Under the pieces are notes generated by a model. The model searched no databases. It saw only the letters and a list, made by a program, of their open reading frames with translations, and was not told the DNA's origin. 64,000 nucleotides of DNA from Corbicula japonica (taxonomy: Eukaryota > Mollusca > Bivalvia > Venerida > Cyrenidae): assembly GCA_038501625.1 (NCBI GenBank), contig JAZAYU010001140.1, forward strand, positions 17,474-81,473. The letters are read 5' to 3'. A program made the position numbers and the translations under genes. Each line of letters starts with the position of its first letter. Position 1 is the first letter of the stretch. Below are positions 35,496 to 47,537 of this stretch, one piece after another.

Positions 35496-36720
35496 TTATG
35501 CCTTCATGAAGTGGGAGCCATATAGTCTTGCATCTTGTGGCGATTACTTCTCCTCAACTACCATGCGGATTTCTTTCAAACTTGCATTGATGATCAAGCA
35601 GGATGTGTGGACGATCGTAAAGAAAGGATTTTTTCATGAGGCAATTTTTACCAGATTTATGTCCCTTTGTTATTACAAATATTGTTGCAGCAGTGGGGGC
35701 ATCTGTGTCTGAGGACACATTCTAGTTTTAAATTGTAGCGATAATATTGACATTGATCATTGTATAACAATGCTCTCTCTCCTCTCTAGTGGCATCTGTG
35801 TCTGAGGACACATTCTAGTTTTAAATTGTAGAGTTAATATTGACATTGATCATTGTATAACAATGCTCTCTATCCTCTCTGGGGTCATCTGTGTCTGAGG
35901 ACACATTCTAGTTTTAAATTGTAGCGTTAATATTGACATTGATCATTGTATAACAATGCTCTAACTCCTCTCTGGGGGCATCTGTGTCTGAGGACACATT
36001 CTAGTTTTCAATTTTAGCGTTAATATTGACATTGATCATTGTATAACAATGCTCTCTCTCTCTTCTCTGATTTTTGACGGTGTGGGGAGGTTGCAGTAGT
36101 GGGGGCATTTGTGTCTGAGGACACATTCTAGTTTTAAATTGTAGAGTTAATATTGAAATTAATCATTGTATAACAATGCTCTCTTCTCCTCTCTGATTTT
36201 TGACGGTGTGAGGAGGCTGCGTCTGCTGTGTCCCTTTGTTATTACAAATATTGTTGCAGCAGTGGGGGCATCTATGTCTGAGGACACATTCTAGTTTTAA
36301 ATTGTAGCGATAATATTGAAATTGATCATTGCATAACAATGCTCTCTCTCCTCTCTGGGGGCATCTGTGTCTGAGGACACACTATAGTTTTAAATTGTAG
36401 CGTTAATATTGACATTGATCATTGTATAACAATGCTCTCTTTTATTCTCTGGGGACATCTGTGTCTGAGGACACATTCTAGTTTTAAATTGTAGCGTTAA
36501 TATTGACATTGGTCATTGTATAACAATGCTCTCTCTCTCCTCTTTATTGTTGCAGCAGTGGGGGCATCTGTGTCTGAGGACACATTCTAATTTTAAATTG
36601 TAGAGTTAATATTGGAATTGATCATTGTATAACAATGCTCTCTCTCCTATCTGATTTTTGACGGTGTGGGAAGGCTGCGCCTGCTGGATGAGGCCATTCC
36701 TGATTTGCATATTTGATTAA
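35496..36720 (+). mobile_element. Helentron/pearl-like element followed by a tandem array of its 3' ends
   Basis: A degraded 5' end (TTATGCC-TTCATGAAGTGGG) at 35496 leads to a first 3' end at about 35725 with hairpin TGTGTC-TGAG-GACACA then TTCTAG. That 3' end, with roughly 90-160 bp of following sequence (GTTTTAAATTGTAG, CATTGTATAACAATG, CTCTCTC), is repeated nine times up to about 36600, some units preceded by TTGTTGCAGCAGTGGGGGCA. Non-coding. Confidence 0.7.
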
Positions 36721-37445
36721 TAGTCATTTTGAATTACAGTTAAACTTTTCATAAAAAGACCCCCTGGATGTTAAGAGGAACTCAATAATGAGACCACTAT
36801 TAAAATATCCCTTTTTACTGTTGTGCAATTTTTTTTCTCCGCAGTTAAGACCCCCCCCCCCCCCCCCCAACTATTTCGACACATACCCAGTACCAGAGGA
36901 TGTCAATGTTTTAATAGAGGTTTTCGACTGTAAGCACAATTCAGTCCTTGGGCAAATGTTCTTGAGTGATAACACGGCAGAGCCTTGTTCCTGCCCAAAA
37001 CAACCCTTGAATAAGATTTTCTTTTCTTGCATACCGGATATTATTAAGTATTTCTGTGTGATTTCCCGGGGAAAGGAAATCTTATCTTTTACCCAGGGAA
37101 AAAACGTTAATATGCTATATGAGTGTCGTAACATCTTTAAGTAACAGACGTAATATACTGAAGTTAGTCAACTGCACATGCCGTCTAGCATCGTGTTATT
37201 TAAACCAGTAATGAGTACAACTTTGCTTTGACCCAAACGACAGTGTTCATATGGCAGTAAACATGGAACCTTTAATGCGGTATTTTCAGATTAGTACCAT
37301 TCAATGTTCTGCAGCTTATAGTCACCAAATAAAAAAGGTTTATCCTAAACGTCGAGCAAACAAAACTGAACAAAATAGAATTTTAGCAGAACATCTGAGA
37401 TTATAAATCCTCCGCATCGCAGAGTGTGCAAAAGGCAAGAAATAA

Positions 37446-38252
37446 CTAGACTATGTCCTTAAGACACTGATGCCCCCACTGCTGCAACAACATTTGTTAC
37501 AAAATTTTTTACCAGGTATTAACAACATGTGGTGATCATGATTAGTAAATGAGGAGTAAGTGCCACAAAAGTTAATAACTAACATAAACAAAGGGCCATA
37601 ACTCTGGTGAAAATTGTTGCAAGACAATGTCCTTTACAACAATCTTCACATCATGTCTAATCATCTGTGCAAGTTTGAAAGAAATCAGCTAAATAGAAAA
37701 TGTTGAGTTGAAGCCTCAAAATTTTGTAAGTAAAATAAACAAAGGGCCATAACTGTGGTAAAATGGCAGCAGGAAAAAATCTTTTCTTTATGATCATCTA
37801 CCCATCCAGCTTTATAATGTGTGCAAGTTAGAAAGAAATCTGTCCAAAAGTAAATGAGGAGTTCATGCCACAAGATATTATTACTGAAAAAAAAACAACA
37901 ACAAAAGGGCCATAACTCTGGTAAAAATGGTCGCAGGAAAAATCCTTTCTTCACGATCATCTACACATCCTGCTTCATCATCTGTGCAAGTTTGCAAGAA
38001 ACTGCCTTATAGTTTAGGAGGAGTTGACGCCACAAGATTTAATTACTGAAATTAACAAAGGGCCATAACTCTGGTAAAAATAGTCGCAGGAAAAATACTT
38101 TCTTTACGATTATCTACACATCCTGCTTGATCATCTGTGCAAGTGTGAAAGAAATCCGCCTTATAGTTTAGGAGGAGTTGATGCCACACGGTTTGGGGAC
38201 GTACGGACGGACGAGTGCAACTCTATATGCCTCCCACTTTGTGGGGGCATAA
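37446..38252 (-). mobile_element. Helentron/pearl-like element, opposite orientation
   Basis: Read on the minus strand it begins TTTATGCCCCCACAAAGTGG (a short palindrome) and ends GCAGTGGGGGCATCAGTGTC then a hairpin and CTAG, the same termini as the element at 35496. Inside are four imperfect repeats of about 150 bp, each with AAGGGCCATAACTCTGG (37591, 37742, 37915, 38058). Confidence 0.7.
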
Positions 38253-38589
38253 AAAGAATAAAGTGTTTCATTGGGGTGAATGAAAAACTAATATCCAAAT
38301 CTATATTGGCTGAGATATTGAAACCACCCATCTAAAACAGGCCGAAATATTAAAAGGATTTTGAATGTGCTACATGTATTAACATGTTTATGCATCATGC
38401 TTACTGACCTTCAAAAGACATTACTTGATAACAGCACTAACAGCACTGATTGAACAAATGGGGAGACTTTTTACAGACGCCACACAGTTCAAACAACCAT
38501 GTGTTTTGTGTTTAAATTAACTCTGTAATTGATGCCATTGTCTTTCTATCAATTAAACGAGTCCATATATTGTTCATTGGGGCTAAATA

Positions 38590-40784
38590 CTTTCTTCACT
38601 GTATTTATTACTGAATAGTCTACAGTGTACAAAGTTGATTGTTCAAATGGACTAGAGAAACGATTAAAGTGACTTTTTACTTTTTAATGTTACAAAAGCA
38701 GAGCAGTGATTATTAAAGAGTATGTCAATGAGAACACAGTGTTGTTGTTATAATAAATGTAAGCATACACTTCAAAACGAGAGAAGGAGAGCAATTATTA
38801 ACACTTCATAGTTGAAATACCATTAAATTGTGTGTATTTTGAGAGACAGATTGAATTATGGCAATAATTCACTCGACTAAGAGATTAACATAATTACAAA
38901 CTGATTATTTACAATATAGTAATACTAGACATAAACCGACTGGATTAATAAATTCCACGATAACACATGTATTTTCATCAAAATTAAAGTGAAATAAAAA
39001 ATCTGATATTTTAGCTTCTACATTCTTGTGATTTTGTTGTTGTTTTTTGCCCCCCCCCCCCCTCTCCGAACCCTGCAAACCCTTTTTCATAAAAGTATTA
39101 CACCAACATATCACCCAACGTCATGTTCTCTGGTGCATAGACAATACATTCTTACTGCAAAAACGGTTTGATGCTTTTATGCACATGCCTTTTGTTCACT
39201 GGTGCATATATTATACATTCTTACTGCAGAAAACGATTTGATGCTTTTTTCGGCGTTAGCTGTCCAAGCTCACTTTTGACCTAATTTATTAACCAATGAA
39301 GTGATGTAAATAACACTCGTATTATATTATAATGCAGCGGGAAAATTAAATAAACTATTGCGATTGGTAGCTATTTCCGCTGGAGAGGCATCTAGCAGGG
39401 TGAAGAGGTATCTAGTGGGATTTTTAAACAATTAGTTAATACACTGTTTGAAACGATTATTGCTGTGACGTTTATATCTTTTATTCTCTTGTGTTGAAAT
39501 ATGTTGAAATGAGGCACACTACAGTACTCATCATTTGCTAGGATTTTTTGTCAACAACAATAAAGTCACTCTTTTATATCAACCTATACAAAATGAAAGT
39601 GAAAGTAAGTGGAAATGGCTTAAAGAAAACGATGTTACACTTTCACTGTAAAGCTGAAAATTTAGGTAATAAAATCTGCGAGCTTGAATTATAGTAATAT
39701 TTTTGAATATTTAGTTATTAGAAATTTATCCCAGCTCTTTCAGATATTGAAATGTTTACCCGTCTCTTAAATCGGGCAGCTGTATATAATATACTACGCG
39801 ATATAAACAATGAGTTCGCTATTTAAGTCTTGAAGTCTTCACTAAAAATATTTTATTCTTTCAGCAATTGATATATCATCTGATACATTATGTTTTAAGA
39901 ATAAACACAACCAATGCCTCTTACAATACGTTTCTTATATAAAACTCATTCTTTATCACGACTGAGAATTTTACAATGTGCTTCCTTGTCTTAAATCTGG
40001 CAACTACGTGTAATATGTTACGCGAAAAAACTGCGGATCCGCTATTATGTCATCGTGAAGGATTCACAATGAAATTATTTAATTTACACGTAGATCTAAA
40101 TCAAGATGAAGTGAATAATACCAGCTACAAAATTCATCATTTCATATACAGTCGACGCCGTTTATCTTTTTAAAAGATATTTCTTGTTACACACGCCTTT
40201 TGTTCACTGGTGCATAAATTATACATTCTTACTGCAGAAAACGGTTTGATGCTTTGTGAACATGTCTTTTTACACAGATTAGACTTAATATCGCTAATGT
40301 CATTTAAAACCTATACAAAAATTAAATGCTAGTATTTACACAACACATTTGATATTTCAAAGATAAATATTCCATGCATCAAATTCGATATAATTATTTA
40401 GATAGGTAGAATTTAATGGAACAAAGATAAAAGAACAAGTTTTTGCATTTTCTGTAGCTAAAACATAATTGATATTTTGATTCATCATTCCATTATGAAA
40501 CCATTCTGTTTGCTGCCTACCTCTTCATAGAGAATATATTTGTACAGAAACCTGAGTGTTAAAATAATGCCCACGGGTTTTAAAGCACGTATCTATTCGT
40601 TAAACTTTAAATATAATTCATTTTCCGTTTAAATTAAATAAATTATTGACATTTATTTGTAATCAGTTTTCTTGTCCAGGTGTGTTTATTGGCAGTAACT
40701 GTTACCGTTAAATATGTCGTTATATAGGTGTGTCATTTTGTCGGATTTCTGTATGAATTGCTTAATTTAAAGTATTTAGTAGTT
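38590..40784. other. 3' flank of TRIM C with an inserted 0.95-kb segment
   Basis: 38640-39245 and 40255-40784 correspond to the 3' flank of TRIM A (about 16870-18036). The intervening 39250-40195 is absent from the A side and is bordered by two imperfect copies of a segment of about 65 bp (39185-39249 and 40195-40256, both with TTTTGTTCACTGGTGCATA). The insert has no gene I recognise. Confidence 0.6.
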
Positions 40785-42838
40785 TCATTCACAATTGATT
40801 TCATGCACTTCAATGGCATCCTTTTTATATAGACATACAATCAGTTTAGTATTGTTGGCAGTACAGCATACAGCCTGACAATATCCATCAGTTTTCAGTA
40901 CTTCTCCCAGCAGTTTACCATCTAGCCTGAACTGTAACACATTCTGAGAGACTAATCCACAGACCAAAACGCTGTCACTGCTGTATAAGCAAACACTATG
41001 GGCTCCTTTCAGTTCTGGACCATTAAACTGTCCAACAAGCTGACCATTTCTATCAAGAATAATTAAACCTTTATTCCCGTCAGCAACATAGATCTTAGAG
41101 TGATCACTGCTCACAGCAAGACTGAAGATGTTAGAGAATATCTGCTGTCCAGGTTGATCCTGGCTGAACTGCTGCTGTCTCTCTCCATACAAAGAGTACA
41201 CATACAATGATGTCCTGCTGTCAGACACAAACAACTTCTCATCAGCATAGGCTAAAGCATAACATGGAAACCCAATGTTTATCTGTCTGGTCTTCTGCAT
41301 TGTCCTTCCTACTGAAACAAACTGTATCAGACATATTGAGGTACAGGATACAACAACTTCCTGGTCCGTGATGGCACACACTTGCCATGGGTTGTGAGGA
41401 ACTTCACAATAGTCTGTTACAGTGTAGGATATATTGTTCACACGTTTTAGATTGCTGTTGGCATAGTCAGCGAGGATAATGGTCCCATCAGCAAGTGTGC
41501 AAGCAGTATTAATATCACATGTCTTACTGTCAGATTTCACTTTTACTGTGTATCTTTTCTTGCCTTTAATTTGCAGTAAGGAAGGATTGGACTTCGAACT
41601 TTGTTTCTTGGTTACTGGTACTAAGGATGTAGGAGCTGTGTGTTTCGACTGATTTTCAGAGGATATAGCGCTAGTTTTGTTCTTGGCTACATGTGGCGAG
41701 GAATTGGGTGCTGTAACTTTTGATCGGAGTGTTTCTGTTAAATCGATGACTCCTAGAGCTTGTATCTCCTTCAAAACAGACTGAAGCTTTTCATGAGGCA
41801 TGAACGAAATCTCTGTTAAAGAAACTTGGCTTTTATTTGTATTGACTTTCTCTTGAGCACGGGAAGCAGTTGCATCGGCCATCTTGATGCTGACAAACAT
41901 CTGCGCCTTGTTACCACTAGCAGACTTCAAGGTATCTTTTGCAGCCAGCATGTCTTTCATTGTATCTTGGAGTTCTCGTAGGGCGGCTTCAGTCTTTTCA
42001 GTCAGTGACTGGATTCTCTGTTCTAGATCATTGATAGTCTTCTTTTCTAGCTCGTCTAGCATCTGGTTGATTTCTTGTCTGTACTTCTGGATCTGTTTCA
42101 GTGACTTCTCTTTGCCACTTTTGAGGTTTTCCTTGTCTTTGATGAAGGTGTCCTGAAGTTCAGCTAGACTTTTAGCTATCATATCCAACTGATCGGGAAT
42201 ATTGGAATTGACCTTATCGGTGTTGTGTTTAATATAATCCGGAACATAGAACTTCTCATGGCATCCACTGCAAGTAAAATCGTTCACAATATTGAATTTT
42301 CGAATCGGAAAATATTAAAAAGATCTCTGTTTTTTTTTCAACAGATTAAATAATGTTCATCTTTGCATAATTTTCATCACTTTAATTATCCATACAATTT
42401 AATCAACAGTAATGAAAATGGGAATTCGAAACAAAATTTAAAATTCGATCAATGTTTATTTGTTTAATTATAATACAAGTCTGTTGTAAAATATCACCTG
42501 TGTTGGTTAACCATACAGATGGAACATATCACAGTGTCGTGTTGCTTGCAGTACATGTCCACAGGCTTGTGTTTATGTACTTTACACCTCTCTGTAAGAA
42601 CTGCTGGTAACTGTCCGCCTGATGAAGTCTTGAACTGTGCCTTGTTTAGAATCTTGTGGTTTTTTAAAGCGGGAATCTCACTGTGACATTTTACGCAGGT
42701 AGAACAATAGTAATCATGACAATCCACGCAAAATTGATCTCCCTCAGTGTTCTTATTTTTTCCTTTGCATACTGAGCACAGAAAATCAAACGTTTCATCC
42801 GTTCCTTTCTCTATATCACTTCCTCCACCGGTCGCCAT
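40785..42838 (-). CDS. TRIM-like protein C: two B-boxes, coiled coil, NHL-type propeller (intact)
   Basis: Exon 1 is 42498-42838 and exon 2 is 40785-42267; the split serine codon and intron position match copy A. The product has 607 residues. All zinc ligands of both B-boxes are kept, and the coiled coil and propeller are uninterrupted. Relative to A it is a mosaic: the central coiled coil (ending in TMKDMLAAKDTLKSASGNK) resembles copy B, the linker is nearly identical to D, and the propeller resembles the 3' part of D. This patchwork suggests gene conversion among copies. No RING; function inferred only from the family. It is followed downstream by the MRPL44 remnant, as A is followed by MRPL44. 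Confidence 0.88.
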
Positions 42839-43021
42839 TTTGTAACGATTTATTTAAACTTGATTACAGCTGTATAATCACATGTATTCCGCACTGAAAA
42901 TAAAATACGGCTTCATAATGAAGTTAAATAATTTCATCTTTTTATAGTCCAGTCTGTATAAAATAAATACAACTGGTTTCATAATAACTTTTTTTTAGTA
43001 AAAATGTATTTAGTTGTTTAT

Positions 43022-43066
43022 ACTCCGTCTGCGTTTCACAAATTGATTTTGGACGTAAGCCCAGTT
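43022..43066 (-). promoter_or_regulatory. Conserved element 5' of TRIM C
   Basis: Counterpart of 20299-20340: CTCCGTCTGCGTTTCACAAA then TTTTGGACGTAAGCCCAG, about 185-230 bp 5' of the ATG. Confidence 0.45.
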
Positions 43067-43525
43067 GGATGTTTAGGGCTTTTGAAGTTTTATTTAAATC
43101 GATATCAAGTTATGTGAGTCGGTAGATCGGTTGACAATACAGGTTTTAACAAGTTTTTAGATAATTAAAGTTAAAATATACTATTAAAATATGCATATAA
43201 GTATCAAATTTCGCTAGCTGATTTAAAAGGCAGAGCACCAGGAGCGCGTCACATCTGAAACTGTCCTAGTTAAATCATAACTAAAAACAAAACAGAAACT
43301 ACTTAAGAATAGCTGTGCCGTTCGCGTGATGTAGTGTATGATGTTCTATAATCACAGTATAGTCTTTAAGGTCTCCGGTGAAATATTTTCGTTATTTCTG
43401 AGTTAATATTGCATCAACGGTTGAAAGATTTTGATAAAGTATGTATCTTACATACTGTTAGCATAATGGTGTCTTACAAATCAAATTGTTGTTGCAACAG
43501 CAGACAGTAATTTTGCAATTTGCCT

Positions 43526-43571
43526 CCTCAGCAAGTAATTCAAGTGGAGAATTATTTGTTTCTTGCTGAGG
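43526..43571. other. Conserved hairpin, S2 version
   Basis: CCTCAGCAAG..CTTGCTGAGG stem identical to the S1 version, with a different loop. Confidence 0.55.
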
Positions 43572-43639
43572 GCAGTCTAAAGTGCTAGTATGGATGTTAG
43601 TTGCAGTTATTTGACCCACATACGTAGCTGATATTTAGT

Positions 43640-44260
43640 ATTTTAGGGCTGATAAGAAATGCGATCACACTGAGATCCTCATCGGACTGCATTGATTTTA
43701 ATCCTAATCAGCCTTTACTGCACAGGTGTAGATCCTTATCAGACTTCACTGAGATATCGGTGGGACGGTAAACATTATCAAAATGCACTGACAAAGATCA
43801 TACTCAGACTGCACTGATGTAGACTCTTAGGCGTTTATGACCTAGACCATGCTTAGATTGTACCGGCTGAAACTCAGATCAGACTACACTTAGTCCAATG
43901 AAACACTGAACAGACTTTACTGATGAAGCCCCATGTAAAGACTGCTCTAATTAGATAATGATAATTCTTCACCTCAGCAGATCCAGATCAGACATCGCTC
44001 ATGTAGACCCTGATCAAAATGCATTATATTAGATCCTTATCAGACTTCACTGATTTAGAACCTGCTCAGAGTGCAATGATATGAGATCTTTATCAGACTA
44101 AACTACAGTAGATCCAGATCAGAATTCACAATTGATAACCCTGTTCCGACTTCAATGATATGAGATCCTTATAGTAGATCCTGATGAGACTTGACTCTTG
44201 GAAAACTGATTAGACTGCAGTGATATTAGATCCTTATCAGACAGCACTGATGTAGACCTG
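43640..44260. repeat. Degenerate GATCC-TATCAGAC array (S2)
   Basis: Shorter and more diverged relative of the S1 array at 22940-23900; modules such as TAGATCCTTATCAGACTTCA recur every 20-60 bp. Confidence 0.6.
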
Positions 44261-45270
44261 TTGACCAGGAAGCTTCTTCAAACCCTCTATATCTTTTTGA
44301 TTTAGCCCTGATTTAAAGACTGCATCGACTTATGCAAATTAATGTTATTCCAGTAAATTTACAAAACGGGAATACTGACGTTAAAATTAGAAAAAGTTTT
44401 ATTTTTTATTGTACAGTTTTTTTTACATGTGATTCACCCATGAACATGTCTTTCATTTTGTATAGATCCATTCTGTAGTTGAATAATTAATTTAAAATGC
44501 GACAAATTATTATATAAACACAGATCGCATGTCAGCTTGATCGAATCCCTGCAATACCGTCAGGTAACGACAGTAATATGATATGACATACGTTAGCTGC
44601 TAGTATTTATATTTTGTAAGTGACTGTTTCAAGTTTTGTGACAGGTTAATATATATACATAAACTAATTTAGTTAATTGTGAATAAAGGGAGATCACAGT
44701 TACAATAATATTTCTTCTGTTTTGACACATCTGGCTTTGAAGATCACTAAAGAACCACATCAGCAGGCTTAACCTTTCAGTCTAACTTAATAGCAATAGT
44801 ATACCATAAACCCAAAGCTCGGGTGTTATTGTTACAATGACCTCAGAACAGAACTTGCATATTGAAGATCACTGAAGAGCAGGGAACAACCCATTAGTCT
44901 AAAAGTATACATTGACCACTTTTGAGTCAGTAGCATTCCTGATGAAAACGAAGCAGGGAACGTTCAATGGAATAGTCTATAAGTTAAAGAAAGGTAAATG
45001 CATTTAATATTCCTATGAATAACTTAAGCCTCAATTCGAAATATGTTTTTATTATAAAAATTATGCGTATTATGGGTTAATAAAGGCACAGAGCCACTGA
45101 TTTAAGAGGTAATAGTTGTCTTTAACTGATTATTTATTATGAAAAAAGTAAATGCAGTTTTCTCATGTACCACATCATAAGGTAAGGACGACGACATTAC
45201 ATGTTCTGTTACCGAAATGTCAATAGAAATTCATTCCTTAATCACCGAACACGAAAAATATAAAAAAATG

Positions 45271-45326
45271 CAGGCTCGGTTTAATTGAGCCTGTTTATTG
45301 GCAGTAATGGAAATGCATATTACTGC
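45271..45326. other. Conserved double hairpin, S2 version
   Basis: CAGGCTC..GAGCCTG followed by GGCAGTAAT..ATTACTGC, then CCCCGGGTTGAGCGCAACTC; same arrangement as at 23970. Confidence 0.5.
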
Positions 45327-46656
45327 ATGTTCCCACGCCGCATAGCCCCGGGTTGAGCGCAACTCAATATTTACACCAACAATGCGATTTCGTTCCATCC
45401 TAAATAATGGTAGACATATAAGTTTTAAGTATCAACTTAAGTTGTGGGAAACAGTCAACTTGATTCACTAGTTAAATGAGTCTTTAGAGATAAATTTGAC
45501 TTTTCAGCAGGTGCGATCCCTTCTAAGCTTATCGCTTGATGGAGGTAAATATCATATGCCCTGTACACAGTACATTAAATGCTTGTATTGGGATAATTAC
45601 TGGTATCAATATATTCCCCGCGGATTTAATTTTTCGCGTATTTTGCGAGAACCCTAAGACTGTCCCAAACGAATCCCATTTCTGACATTATTGCACCTGG
45701 CCCGGGAGATGTAAGAATATTCCATATATCAAACGGATTAAACGGATCAACAGACATTTAGCTTTTTAATCATTACTCCGGCTTGAAAATTTAAAAATCA
45801 TGCAAAAAAAACCCAAACAAACAAGGCGCGTTATCTGTCCTAGCTCATCAAATGACGACAGTAAATATCACATGCCGTGCATCAACTGCTTGTATTAAAA
45901 ATAATGACTGAGGTATCTTTTTATTTCGCGAGGAGTAGATGTTCACGTAATTTGCTAGGGAAAGTGCGCGAAAGAAAAGTCGAGAGAAATCTAACCATGT
46001 TATACTTTATGTTATGGTAATAATATAACAGTGCGACTTTATGCCAGCGCTTAAAATATCATTTACGGCATTTGCAGCAAAAGTTTGTCACCAGAAAATT
46101 AAATGATACCACCCTACCATGGTTTAGCTGTTACTGATTTTATTTACAATAATGTTACGGCGGTCTTATACATAAGAAATTCCTTAATTAAATTATATAC
46201 ATAGCAACAGCTCGTGGTAACACGTGCGTGCTCTAGTAAAGTAACCAAAGAAATTACTGAACAGTCTAAATTTTATGCTCGGCTTATACTGTAAACCACA
46301 CCCGGGACCGAATGCTTTGCATATGCAAATGAAAAAGAAATGCACATTAAGTGGTGTTGAAAGGAGATACTTGTCCAGAGAGATGGTTTGTCTCAGATTC
46401 ATGAATAGCATATTCTTAGCTATTTCGTAGCAGGACATATTGCCATTTCCGTAAGACCATTGAAAATGGCAAATGGGTGAAATAAACCTGGTACATAATA
46501 TATACGTTTTGCAAAGCCCGTGTGTACTGGCCGATGAAAACAAGTGTCTGCTTTAATACAGATGTCCAATAAAACAGCTGTAGTCTTAATATTTGTGCTC
46601 ACATGATTTAAAAACCCTTACTGATATTTTGATTATATATTAATATTTAACTACAG

Positions 46657-46745
46657 TTACTACTACTACTACTACTACTACTAATACTATTACTACTTCT
46701 ACTACTACTACTACTACTTCTACTGCTACTACTACTACTACTACT
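46657..46745. repeat. Interrupted (TAC)n microsatellite
   Basis: About 28 triplets with several interruptions (AAT, ATT, TTC, TGC). The S2' counterpart at 63402-63467 is shorter and almost pure. Confidence 0.9.
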
Positions 46746-46859
46746 GTTTCTTGTACTTAAAAATAAAGGAAAATGTGTTTTATTTGATGTAGCTCCCCAT
46801 ACATATATTCAGCACTTGTTATCAGCAGCTTATCTGTATCAGATGTCATTCGATGATAG

Positions 46860-47165
46860 TTTTGTTTATCAGGGTTAATCGATCAACCTCGTTTTGGGCT
46901 TGTCCCGGTTACCTCATTTCGTAGCGTAATTGGCATTGCATGGCTAGGCGCTGTCGCCGTAATATCATTTAAAATTCACTGTTTCGCTATTAGTGGAGTG
47001 TGTGCAGACGTAAAAACGTCTCCCCGTACATATATTCAGCACTTATTATCAGCAACTTATCGTTATCAGTTGTCAGTTATGTTTATCAGGGTTATTCGAT
47101 CAACCTCGTTTTGGGCTTGTCCCGGTTACCTCATTAGGTAGCGTTATTCGCATTGCATGGCTAGG
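46860..47165 (+). repeat. tRNA-like SINE fragments, two tandem copies (S2)
   Basis: Two copies of CGATCAACCTCGTTTTGGGC - TTGTCCCGGTTACCTCATT - GCATTGCATGGCTAGGxGCT, separated by a body with AAAAACGTCTCCCCGTACAT. This corresponds to the SINE-like unit at 24890-25140 on the opposite strand. The A-box-like and B-box-like segments are degenerate. Confidence 0.5.
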
Positions 47166-47537
47166 TGCTGTCGTACGTGTTTGCACCCAGCAGGGGCAAT
47201 ACTATTTACAATTAATATAAAATTAACTGATATCTTATATGCTCTAGTCGTTTATGAAACCATTTTGTTTGCTTCAAACTTCTTAACATATCAGATTTTA
47301 TTGCTAATGAATCCAGAAATTGTTAAAATAATTCAGTTGTTAAGGTGTTAAAAACAAGTATTTAATAAAAATAAGATACAATTAATTTTTCTGTTACAGT
47401 GAACAATTTAACACTTTTTTAAATACTTTCATTGTCCGAGTGAATCCATGGGCCGATACTGTTGAAAATATTATAACAAAAGTGTGTCATTTCGTCGGAC
47501 TTTGTATGAATTGCTTTAATATATTTATGTTTTATTT

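Larger units (their letters stand above)
34300..37160 (+). pseudogene. Partial, decayed copy of the MRPL44 locus
   Basis: 34305-34740 matches 905-1340, 34820-35440 matches about 14310-15240 (intron 6 and exon 7), and 36940-37030 matches about 15490-15580 (intron 7). Exon 7 is complete at 35318-35437 (40 codons, open frame, AG acceptor and GT donor kept), differing by several substitutions such as NNPMGLL to DHPMGQV. Exons 1-6, 8 and 9 are absent. A tandem array of transposon ends has been inserted after exon 7. Not a functional gene; it marks the duplication that gave the MRPL44-TRIM unit. Confidence 0.8.
42839..47537. other. Spacer S2 between TRIM C and TRIM D
   Basis: No protein gene recognised. 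It is repeated as S2' (59581-64000) with about 95-98% identity. Contents are listed separately: conserved upstream element, hairpin, GATCC array, double hairpin, trinucleotide repeat and tRNA-like repeats. Confidence 0.7.

Noticed and set aside
46193..46602. Minus-strand frames repeated at 62997-63346
   Set aside because: One is truncated and altered in the second copy, and no start context, splice structure or domain supports coding.
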